A DNA stretch of 28,814 nucleotides from Holophagales bacterium (lineage in GTDB: Bacteria > Acidobacteriota > Holophagae > Holophagales > Holophagaceae): the NCBI GenBank assembly GCA_031281385.1, contig JAITFL010000131.1, positions 1 to 28,814 on the forward strand, written 5' to 3'. Made by a program: the position numbers and the translations under genes. Shown piece by piece: positions 22,675-28,814 of the stretch; positions within the stretch are counted from its first letter, which is position 1; each line of letters opens with the position of its first letter. Below the pieces are notes generated by a model that ran no database searches, was not told the DNA's origin, and saw only the letters and a list, made by a program, of their open reading frames with translations.

Positions 22675-23043
22675 ATGAATACTATGGAGCATGCGGAGTC
22701 CCCATTCATTTTCCAGGCGGCCGTTGAGAAGCAGCTTTCTTTGGCCTTCCAAAATGGGGCAGGGCAGTGGGAGGGGCACGACTACTGCGTGACTGCGGTG
22801 GCGGAGAGAGAGGGCTTGGATGAGCATGGACTGGTGGTTGACTTCAGGGAGCTGGAGGCCGCGCTGAACACAGTGCTGGACGCGATGCGCGGTTGTGCGC
22901 TAGGCGAGCTTGGGCTGGACGGCCCCATGGACGCGGCCAAAAAAATTGCCAACGCCCTTTCTACGACAATAGCGCCCCCTGCTAGGCTGGCGGAGGTCTC
23001 GCTGCAAGATGGCGTTGGGCGAAGGATAACCTTGAGGCTGTAA
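22675..23043 (+). CDS. Degenerate 6-pyruvoyl-tetrahydropterin synthase / QueD-like protein
   Basis: The 122-residue product has the outline of the PTPS/QueD fold. A first strand (FIFQAAVEKQLSLAF) leads to EGHDYCVTAVAE at H35, where the family has HGHNY. DEHGLVVDFRELEAAL fits the family D-x2-GMVxDF-x2-L pattern, PMDAAKKIANAL stands where PTxENLA is expected, and a last strand follows. The first zinc histidine, the catalytic Cys/His region and the EN pair are missing or changed, so ordinary pterin or queuosine-precursor chemistry is unlikely. ATG 22675 is taken; 22684 is possible; neither has a strong Shine-Dalgarno. The signal peptidase gene follows after 27 bp and is probably co-transcribed. 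The family call is moderately sure. Confidence 0.6.
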   Translation: MNTMEHAESPFIFQAAVEKQLSLAFQNGAGQWEGHDYCVTAVAEREGLDEHGLVVDFRELEAALNTVLDAMRGCALGELGLDGPMDAAKKIANALSTTIAPPARLAEVSLQDGVGRRITLRL

Positions 23044-23070
23044 ACGCAAAACAGGGGTCAGGGATAAGTG

Positions 23071-23517
23071 ATGAAACTGTCGGCCTACATTTCGGCGGCG
23101 CTGCTGGCGTGTTCGCCTCTGGCATTTCTTCGCCCGGTGCAGGTTAAGGGGGAGAGCATGGAGCCTTCCCTGCACAGCGGGCAGCTTGTATTTGCGCTAT
23201 GGCCATGGTGTTCTGGCAGCCCAGCCTTGGGCGAAATTTGGGTGTTGAAAAGCCCAGACGGGGCAGCAATCAAGCGCGTCCTGGCCCTGCCAGGCTCGGA
23301 ACTGGAACAGCGCAATGGGCGCCTGGCCTTGGACGGCCAATTTTTGGACGAGCCGTACATAGCTTTTTGGGACACAGGAAACGATGGGCGCTGGCATGCC
23401 GGGCCTGGGTATCTCTTATTGGGCGACAACCGCCCCGCCAGCAGGGATTGCAGAGCGTGGGGGCCGATTGACAAAAGTTCTTTGCGGGGCAGGGTGATAA
23501 TATCTTGTACCTTGTAA
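23071..23517 (+). CDS. Compact type I signal peptidase (S26 family)
   Basis: This is a membrane-anchored Ser/Lys peptidase that removes signal peptides outside the inner membrane. The 148-residue product has one N-terminal anchor (SAYISAALLACSPLAFL). The catalytic serine is S29 in GESMEPSL and the general-base lysine is K68 in AAIKRVLALPG. Box E reads LLLGDNRPASRDCRAWGPI, with the usual DSR serine replaced by cysteine. It is shorter than a typical LepB and resembles the compact S26/TraF-like group. ATG 23071 is preferred over the GTG three bases earlier; AGGG lies upstream. Its last codons (IISCTL) are formed by the CTTGTA repeat that is also found at 821-847. Whether it is the main signal peptidase is unknown. 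Confidence 0.88.
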   Translation: MKLSAYISAALLACSPLAFLRPVQVKGESMEPSLHSGQLVFALWPWCSGSPALGEIWVLKSPDGAAIKRVLALPGSELEQRNGRLALDGQFLDEPYIAFWDTGNDGRWHAGPGYLLLGDNRPASRDCRAWGPIDKSSLRGRVIISCTL

Positions 23518-23519
23518 CT
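23501..23519. repeat. CTTGTA-type short tandem repeat, copy 2
   Basis: TATCTTGTACCTTGTAACTG matches 821-847 in unit and orientation. It covers the last codons and the TAA stop of the signal peptidase gene, so the C-terminus of that protein is repeat-derived. Confidence 0.5.
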
Positions 23520-23527
23520 GATTTTGG

Positions 23528-24844
23528 CTATGCTGAAGCCCCAAAATACTTCTGTTTCATTTCTATTATCTCTGTGTTGTCCGGCATGGCATTGATGCCC
23601 CTGTCCAAGACCTCCAGTGCCATCTCTGTGTCGCCGCTGCTCAGTAGCGCGTGGGCGACGATTTGGTGCCAGATGCCTTGGCCGCCCGTTGGAACGGAGA
23701 GTATGGCGTGCCAAGCGTCATGGGCTACCCTGTCGTCTTTGTACTTCGCAGATAGCCCCACAAGCGACTCCCACAGCCTTAAGTCCTTGGTGTTTTGGTC
23801 CAATCCGGCTTCCAGCACCTTCCTCGCGTTCTCCATGTCGCCGTTGGAGTCGAGAATCTTGGAGAGCGCGATGTATGGGGCCGTGTAGTTTGGGTCGGTG
23901 TCAATGGCCAAAACACAGGCATCAACTGCTTCCTGCAGTCTGCCCAGCACTTGCAGGGCATCCGCCTTAGCCGTAAGGATGCATGGGTCGGGCTGGGCCG
24001 GGTTGTCTGCGGGGGCCAGAAAATCCAGCGCCTCATCGGGCCTGCCGGTGGCGACTAGGGCCTTGGCGCAGCTAATGTACACCTGAACCGGAGCAACGCC
24101 CTTTAGGCGCAGGACGGCCTTGGCTGCGTCAATGACTGCCGGCCAGTCTTCCAACACGGCGGCTTCCTGCAACACGTTGTAGTGGGCGTATGCATCGTTG
24201 GGATTGTCTGCAAGGTCTTTCTTTGCCAATTCGTAATAGTATGGCTGTTTGTCGAGTTCGCGCTGTGCATCGTGCTTGCCGAAATGATGGATCACGGCGT
24301 TTAGGGACAATAAGCTATATCCGTGCTTTTCTGCCCAAATTTCGACCGTCTCGTGAATCCTTCCCGAAAAGTGTGGGGATTCCACGTTTCGGAAAAGCCT
24401 TAGGCGCAGGTCGGACAAATAATGGCTATACTGCATGGCTGGCTCAAATGATTCGTCATTCGGCGTGGCCGAGCCATTGATTCCATAGGACGCGCCGCTG
24501 TGCAAATAATTCCGCAACGATAGATTGTAGGCAAAAGCGTCTGGTTTCAAGAGCGCCTGCCTGATCGTCCCGTGTTCCTGCGGGTCCAGCATTTCGTCTG
24601 CGTCCAAAGTCAAAATCCAGTCGCCGGTGCAAAGGGACAGGGATTTGTTTCTGGCCGCCGAAAAATCGTCAGCCCAGGTGAAGCGCTCGACTATCGCGCC
24701 ATTGGCCTTGGCAATTTCGATGGTTTTATCTGTGGAGCCCGTGTCAATGATTACAATTTCGTCCACCAGCCCTTTGACCGACCCCAAGCACTTTTGCAAA
24801 TTTTTTTCTTCATTTTTTACAATCATTGCTAACGACAATTTCAT
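23528..24844 (-). CDS. Family 2 glycosyltransferase with C-terminal TPR repeats
   Basis: The 438-residue product has a GT-A domain followed by TPR helices. MKLSLAMIVKNEEKNLQKCL starts the nucleotide-sugar fold, with IVIIDTGSTDKTIEIAK (D34) and the DxD metal site LDADEMLD (D81, D83). From about residue 190 to the end are degenerate TPR units (DAYAHYNVLQEAAVLEDWPA, GRPDEALDFLAPA, YTAPYIALSKILDSNGDMEN). This build is common in bacterial cytoplasmic transferases that modify proteins or extend glycans; the acceptor is unknown. ATG 24844 has GGAGG five bases upstream; the longer frame to 24922 is not used. It ends in TAG, converges with the signal peptidase and is divergent from murA. Confidence 0.88.
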   Translation of the reverse strand: MKLSLAMIVKNEEKNLQKCLGSVKGLVDEIVIIDTGSTDKTIEIAKANGAIVERFTWADDFSAARNKSLSLCTGDWILTLDADEMLDPQEHGTIRQALLKPDAFAYNLSLRNYLHSGASYGINGSATPNDESFEPAMQYSHYLSDLRLRLFRNVESPHFSGRIHETVEIWAEKHGYSLLSLNAVIHHFGKHDAQRELDKQPYYYELAKKDLADNPNDAYAHYNVLQEAAVLEDWPAVIDAAKAVLRLKGVAPVQVYISCAKALVATGRPDEALDFLAPADNPAQPDPCILTAKADALQVLGRLQEAVDACVLAIDTDPNYTAPYIALSKILDSNGDMENARKVLEAGLDQNTKDLRLWESLVGLSAKYKDDRVAHDAWHAILSVPTGGQGIWHQIVAHALLSSGDTEMALEVLDRGINAMPDNTEIIEMKQKYFGASA

Positions 24845-25017
24845 GAAGCCTCCAAATACTGCCCTATAATAGTGTAGCTGGCTTGGTGACAAATACCAAG
24901 ACGCAGCGAAACATGGTTGCACCGTGGATTAAAATCGCGGCAGGCCAATAGCAGGGGCTTGGCCGCACAAGTAGGATGCCATTTCCGGTTCTTGGGGGCT
25001 GGACAGGCAAAAAATGT

Positions 25018-25023
25018 TATACT
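25018..25023 (+). promoter_or_regulatory. Possible -10 box of the murA-prs unit
   Basis: ATGTTATACTG holds TATACT 16 bp before the murA ATG. No good -35 is found at 17 bp; the TG two bases upstream suggests an extended -10. The leader would be very short, and the GGAGGG Shine-Dalgarno lies just downstream. Confidence 0.4.
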
Positions 25024-25038
25024 GTTTCGGAGGGAAGA

Positions 25039-26358
25039 ATGGATCGCCTTTCTATCGCTGGTGGAAACCGATTAATGGGGCACGTCCCAATTTCTGGGGC
25101 AAAAAACGCCGCGCTGCCCTGCCTGGCGGCTTCGCTGCTTGCTTGCGGCGAAGTTCGGCTGGGCAATCTGCCAGGCGTGGCCGACATACGCACCATGATC
25201 AAGGTGCTGATGGCGCTGGGATGCGGGGTGGACGCAGTGGCAAAGGACGGCGGGATAGAGCTGTCTGCCACAGTGCATACAGAGGGGCTAAAGGCAAGCG
25301 AGTTGGTAGCCCCATACGACCTTGTCAAAACCATGAGGGCCTCCATTCTCGTCTTGGGCCCATTGCTCGCTAGGTTCGGAAAAGCATCCGTCAGCCTGCC
25401 GGGCGGGTGCGCCATAGGCGCCAGGCCGGTGAACATGCACTTGGACGCGCTGGAGCGCATGGGAGCAACCATCCGCATTGATGGCGGCTATGTGCGGGCA
25501 TCGGTGCATGGCGGGCGGCTCAAAGGGATTGACTACACTTTCGAAAAGACCAGCGTCGGTGCCACAGAAAATATTTTGATGGCCGCATGCCTGGCAGATG
25601 GAACAACGATTTTAAGAAACGCAGCCATGGAGCCAGAAATCGGCGACCTAGCCAGGATGCTTTTGGCGATGGGCGCCAACGTCCAGGGCATAGGAAGCCC
25701 AACGCTGACCATCTCCGGGGCCGATTCCTTGGCTGGCTGCGAACACCATGTTATTCCCGACAGGATAGAGGCTGGCACTTTCATCTGCGCCTTGGCCGCG
25801 GCGGGCGGCGAGATAGTGCTGGATCGCGTTGCGCTGGAGGACATGAGGCCGATAGTTGAACTGATGGATCTGGCTGGCTGCTCGATTGAATCACAGGGTG
25901 GAGATTCGGGTTCCGTGTATGGGCACATCCGCGTCTCTAGGGGGCCAGGCCAAGGGCTAAAGGCCAGGGACGTGATGACCGCCCCGCACCCAGGCTTCCC
26001 GACGGACTTGCAGGCCCAAGTGATGGCCGTTATGACGCAGGCCGAAGGCATCAGCATGATCAAAGAGACCATTTTTGAAAACCGCTTTCAGCACGCCATG
26101 GAATTGGAAAGGCTGGGAGCGATACTCCGCCTGGACGGAAACACCGCCATAGTGGCCGGCCCCACGCCATTGACCGGCTGCACTGTCATGGCAACGGATC
26201 TTAGAGCCAGCGCGGCGCTAGTGATAGCGGGGCTTGTGGCCAAGGGAGAGGTTACCGTTGACAGAATATACCACTTGGACAGGGGCTATGCGGGGATAGA
26301 GCAAAAACTGCAAGCAATAGGCGCCAAGGTGCAGCGGGTTCCTGGCGGAAGAGTGTAG
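25039..26358 (+). CDS. murA: UDP-N-acetylglucosamine 1-carboxyvinyltransferase
   Basis: MurA transfers enolpyruvate from PEP to UDP-GlcNAc, the first committed step of peptidoglycan synthesis. From ATG 25039 (GGAGGG five bases upstream) the product is 439 residues, close to the 419-residue E. coli enzyme. VPISGAKNAALP holds K22 and N23, which bind PEP. GGCAIGARPVNMH holds the reactive loop cysteine C124 (E. coli C115), so fosfomycin sensitivity is expected. GFPTDLQAQVMAVM with ETIFENRFQHAMEL follows, and LRASAALVIAGL near the end completes the fold. It ends in TAG; the next gene prs starts 18 bases later in the same frame, so the stop is the only barrier to a fusion. Confidence 0.97.
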   Translation: MDRLSIAGGNRLMGHVPISGAKNAALPCLAASLLACGEVRLGNLPGVADIRTMIKVLMALGCGVDAVAKDGGIELSATVHTEGLKASELVAPYDLVKTMRASILVLGPLLARFGKASVSLPGGCAIGARPVNMHLDALERMGATIRIDGGYVRASVHGGRLKGIDYTFEKTSVGATENILMAACLADGTTILRNAAMEPEIGDLARMLLAMGANVQGIGSPTLTISGADSLAGCEHHVIPDRIEAGTFICALAAAGGEIVLDRVALEDMRPIVELMDLAGCSIESQGGDSGSVYGHIRVSRGPGQGLKARDVMTAPHPGFPTDLQAQVMAVMTQAEGISMIKETIFENRFQHAMELERLGAILRLDGNTAIVAGPTPLTGCTVMATDLRASAALVIAGLVAKGEVTVDRIYHLDRGYAGIEQKLQAIGAKVQRVPGGRV

Positions 26359-26376
26359 GCTGTTTTCGAGGGGAAT

Positions 26377-27327
26377 ATGCAAGGCGATTTAAAAGTCTTT
26401 TCTGGTTCCAGCCACGTGACACTGGCCCAAGGCATCGCGTCCAACATTGGGCTGGAGCTGGGCAGGACAAGAATTACCAGGTTCTCCAACGAAAACATCA
26501 AAATCAAAATTGAAGAGAACGTCCGCGGCGCCGATGTTTTTATAGTGCAGACTTCCTGCCCGCCAGTGAGCGACAACCTAATGGAGCTGATGATAATGCT
26601 GGACGCGCTGAAATTCGCCAGCGCCGCTAGGGTCACTGCCGTCCTGCCATACATGCCATACGCTAGGTCTGACAAAAAGGACGAATCCCGAATTTCCATC
26701 ACCGCCCGCTTGGTGGCGGATCTGCTCCAGGCCGCAGGGGCCGACAGGGCGCTGACGATGACGCTGCACGCGCCGCAGATACTAGGCTTCTTTAGAATAC
26801 CTGCCGACCAGTTGATGGGGCATCCAATACTGATAAGGTATTTCAGGCAAAAAAATCTGGCTAACACCATTGTTGTGGCAACGGACGCTGGTTCGGCCAA
26901 GTTTGCGGGGCATTTTGCCAAGCGCATAGGCACACCGCTGGCCCTCATTGACAAGCGCCGCACAGACGACAGCGAAAACGCAAAAAGCGTTGCCCTGATA
27001 GGCGACGTGAAGGGCAAGGACGTTATCATTTATGACGATGAGATAGCCACTGGAGGTTCGATAAGAGAGGCCGCCAGGATTTTGCGCGACTTCGGGGCAA
27101 AAGAGGTGCGGGTGGGAGTGACCCACGGAGTTTTTTCTGGAAATGCCCCTGAAACGCTGAATGAGGCCGAGCTAGACGAATTGGTTGTCACTGACACAAT
27201 TCCCCTGAACGAGCCAGCGCTCTCAAAAATCAACAACCTAAAAATATTGACGACGGCCACCATGTTCGGCGAAGCCATCAAGCGCATCCACCATGGGCAG
27301 AGCCTAAGCGAATTGATGGACGTTTGA
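26377..27327 (+). CDS. prs: Ribose-phosphate pyrophosphokinase
   Basis: Prs makes PRPP from ribose 5-phosphate and ATP, feeding nucleotide, histidine, tryptophan and NAD synthesis. At 316 residues it has the family length. The catalytic flexible loop region is YMPYARSDKKDESRISITARLVADLL (about 92-117), H131 is in TLHAPQILGFF, and DAGSAKFAGHFAKRI aligns with the phosphate-binding segment. The PRPP loop is IIYDDEIATGGSIREAA (217-233), where the common DDxIDTGGT is DDEIATGGS. GAGGGG precedes the ATG. It is co-directional with murA, 18 bp apart, and probably shares its message; pyrF elsewhere in the window uses the PRPP-derived product OMP. Residue differences from the classical loop are within family variation as far as I can judge. 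Confidence 0.95.
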   Translation: MQGDLKVFSGSSHVTLAQGIASNIGLELGRTRITRFSNENIKIKIEENVRGADVFIVQTSCPPVSDNLMELMIMLDALKFASAARVTAVLPYMPYARSDKKDESRISITARLVADLLQAAGADRALTMTLHAPQILGFFRIPADQLMGHPILIRYFRQKNLANTIVVATDAGSAKFAGHFAKRIGTPLALIDKRRTDDSENAKSVALIGDVKGKDVIIYDDEIATGGSIREAARILRDFGAKEVRVGVTHGVFSGNAPETLNEAELDELVVTDTIPLNEPALSKINNLKILTTATMFGEAIKRIHHGQSLSELMDV

Positions 27328-27343
27328 GTCCAAGTTGCGTTCA

Positions 27344-27377
27344 TGCCGATTATGCAATCTTTGATTGCAAGTCGGTA
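27344..27377. terminator. Hairpin downstream of prs
   Basis: GCAATC-TTT-GATTGC with outer CCGA/TCGG pairing forms an imperfect 10-bp stem 17 bp after the prs stop. No T-run follows, so terminator function is uncertain. Confidence 0.4.
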
Positions 27378-27499
27378 TAAACCATACGCCCGCCAGATTC
27401 ATTCGGTCACATAGAATTCATCGGCGGGCTGCTGGAAAAGGAGTGCAGCGAAATGGTGCAAGTGTTTTTTGAGAGGAAGCGGCAGGGCTGAAATTGCTG

Positions 27500-28573
27500 C
27501 TACCTTCTCGCTTCCAGCATGTGCACTGCAAAGGTGGCAAGCCAGTGTTCGCCTTCGTAGTTTCCGCTGGCCACAAATGGCAGGCTGGCCTTTGCGTGGG
27601 CGTCGGCTATTTCAAGCAGGTTTGCGTCTTTGGCGTCTTTCGCTGGCAGGGCTGCCGTTAGGGCGTAGAGGTTCCTTGCGCGGCTCATGTTCAGCCCGTC
27701 CAAATGGGCTATTCTGGGGTCGCTGCGGTCGGACACTTGGGCGGGCGCGATGGGTAGCTTTTTGAAGTTAGGCAAAAACGCAATCAGCCACTTTTGGAAT
27801 TCTGCCTGTGTCAGCACCTTGGCCAACAGCGCGGCCTCTTCTAGGGCGGGGCTGATGAAGTCTTCGCCGCTGGGCTCATAGTTGAGCTGCACGGCCCTGT
27901 CCTTTGAATAATAGACCAGAGCCCTGACAGCGATCATGGCTTCAAATTCGGAATCTTTGACGGCCTTGGCGTAATCAAGCGCAAGCGACATGGCGTAGGC
28001 TGTATTTGAATGTACGCCAGTGCGTATGGGGTACGTCAGTTTTGGCAGGTAGTCCATGAAGCGGTTTCTTATTTCCTTTGCAAGCGGCCTAACGGCCTCT
28101 GCCCATTCCTTTGCTTTTGGGTGGCTGGACGTTTCCAATTCGGCAGATAATTTCAGCAGCCAGGCCCAGCCGTATGGCCGCTCGAATGCCCGATTTTCCT
28201 TGTTGCCGAAATAGGCGAGCTCTACCTTTATCGCATCGTGCGTGAGATGGCGGTCTAGGATGACGGTCATCACGTTTGCTTCGGGTATATTGGGGAATTG
28301 CCTAAGCAGCCTGGCCATCAGCCAGTGGCCGTGAACAGACGAATGCCAGTCGTAGCAACCATAAAAAGCGGGATGGAGTTCTTTTTGCGCCTTCAAGTCG
28401 CTTGGCTCACCCAGCACGTGGTCGGGTTTATTGGGGAACTCTTGCACCGCGCAGCGCAGCGCCAGTTTGGCAAAATAGGATGCGGAAGCCTGGTTCAGCA
28501 CTAGGGACGGCGCCGGGGCCTGGGCCAGCAGCGCGGCTGTGGCAAATGGGCAAAAGAGTTTTTTTATGTTCAT
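27500..28573 (-). CDS. Exported DUF2891 family protein
   Basis: The 357-residue product has a short signal peptide (MNIKKLFCPFATAALLAQA) and the complete pattern of the DUF2891 family, probably an alpha/alpha-toroid fold. HPAFYGCYDWHSSVHGHW lies at residues 67-84, FERPYGWAWLLKL at 130-142, HSNTAYAMSLALDYA in the middle, NYEPSGEDFISPALEEA later and NYEGEHWLATFAVHML at the end. No biochemical role is established to my knowledge. The many conserved His, Trp, Asp and Glu residues suggest a sugar-active or metal enzyme, by inference. Two ATGs abut (28576 and 28573); the second lies five bases from AGGAGG and is preferred. It ends in TAG and is divergent from the SDR gene. Confidence 0.88.
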   Translation of the reverse strand: MNIKKLFCPFATAALLAQAPAPSLVLNQASASYFAKLALRCAVQEFPNKPDHVLGEPSDLKAQKELHPAFYGCYDWHSSVHGHWLMARLLRQFPNIPEANVMTVILDRHLTHDAIKVELAYFGNKENRAFERPYGWAWLLKLSAELETSSHPKAKEWAEAVRPLAKEIRNRFMDYLPKLTYPIRTGVHSNTAYAMSLALDYAKAVKDSEFEAMIAVRALVYYSKDRAVQLNYEPSGEDFISPALEEAALLAKVLTQAEFQKWLIAFLPNFKKLPIAPAQVSDRSDPRIAHLDGLNMSRARNLYALTAALPAKDAKDANLLEIADAHAKASLPFVASGNYEGEHWLATFAVHMLEARR

Positions 28574-28655
28574 CATGTCCTCCTAGATTTCGATGTGGAC
28601 TAGGGAAAGTTTATCTTGAATCGGGGAACGGGGGATAATGGTTAGATAATCGGCA

Positions 28656-28675
28656 TAGAATCAGCCATGATTCTA
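28656..28675. promoter_or_regulatory. Perfect 8-bp inverted repeat upstream of the SDR gene
   Basis: TAGAATCA-GCCA-TGATTCTA lies 20 bp before the ATG at 28696, inside the divergent region shared with the DUF2891 gene. The size and symmetry suit a dimeric regulator's operator or a small leader hairpin. Confidence 0.5.
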
Positions 28676-28695
28676 TTTAGAATTGGAACAAGTTT

Positions 28696-28814
28696 ATGTG
28701 CCAAGAACAGCACTCTCCGTCCCCGCCAACCGTGCTTGTCACGGGCGCAACTGGCCTGCTAGGGCGCAGCTTGGTCAGCACATTCATCGGCGATGGCGGC
28801 TATAACACCATCGG
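28696..28814 (+). CDS. N-terminus of an NAD(P)-dependent epimerase/SDR (partial)
   Basis: The gene runs off the window. The visible 39 codons encode MCQEQHSPSPPTVLVTGATG, then LLGRSLVSTFIGDGGYNTI, the first strand, glycine-rich turn and helix of an extended SDR Rossmann fold. VTGATGLLGRSLV is the form found in dTDP-4-dehydrorhamnose reductase (RfbD) and related sugar-nucleotide reductases, so this is the likeliest group, but the catalytic YxxxK is not visible. The ATG has only a weak GGAA upstream, and the inverted repeat at 28656-28675 lies just before it. Confidence 0.7.
   Translation, partial: MCQEQHSPSPPTVLVTGATGLLGRSLVSTFIGDGGYNTI

Noticed and set aside
27453..27491. 12-codon mini-ORF with AAGGAG nine bases upstream
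   Set aside because: Too short to judge; a chance Shine-Dalgarno plus ATG cannot be excluded and there is no downstream gene on that strand for it to regulate.

Overview
The window comes from a Gram-negative-type bacterial chromosome of moderate G+C. It holds core housekeeping genes (ruvC, pyrF, proS, yqeY, murA, prs, initiator tRNA), an outer-membrane porin, and many exported proteins with Sec signal peptides. I cannot place it taxonomically with confidence. The mix of paired M16 peptidases, an M1-like protein, a DUF2891 protein and TPR/coiled-coil secreted proteins would suit an Acidobacteriota (Holophagae)-like or deltaproteobacterial lineage, but that is only a guess. Most genes end in TGA or TAA. 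Four apparently intact genes (ruvC, murA, the TPR glycosyltransferase and the DUF2891 protein) end in TAG, so TAG is normally a stop here.

Layout. 1-4234: the end of a FlK-like thioesterase faces a minus-strand series pyrF > membrane protein > two paralogous secreted coiled-coil proteins > ruvC. 4235-4643: a non-coding, repeat- and hairpin-rich stretch. 4644-7421: an unrecognised protein converges on an M1-aminopeptidase-like protein that has lost every zinc ligand. 7512-7588: initiator tRNA-Met. 7637-10156: a methyltransferase with a C-terminal zinc-ribbon-like tail, an SLT lytic transglycosylase with a DUF4124-like segment at each end, and a stand-alone Hpt protein. 10534-13268: a coupled pair of M16 proteins, one with HxxEH and one without. 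13489-14288: a small very basic orphan protein followed by about 530 nt of hairpin-rich non-coding DNA. 14289-17873: porin, proS, and a yqeY gene interrupted by one in-frame TAG. 18050-21190: a single-chain restriction-modification enzyme with an AT-rich block in its presumed specificity domain. 21233-24844: POT peptide transporter, degenerate PTPS-like protein, compact signal peptidase I, TPR glycosyltransferase. 25039-27327: murA-prs. 27500-28814: a secreted DUF2891 protein and the start of an SDR/epimerase.

How the parts relate. The restriction enzyme looks like the main accessory gene; it has no separate methylase or helicase. Two themes recur. The first is loss of catalytic residues in otherwise well-kept enzymes (M1-like, one M16 subunit, PTPS-like). 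The second is small interspersed non-coding repeats in the gaps between genes: a 14-bp GGAGGTTTTGCAAG motif, ATTGTC tandems and CTTGTA tandems. The best candidates for something undescribed are the hairpin-rich locus at 13489-14288 with its basic orphan protein, the amber-interrupted yqeY, and the pair of secreted paralogues, one of which carries TonB/TolA-like tails.
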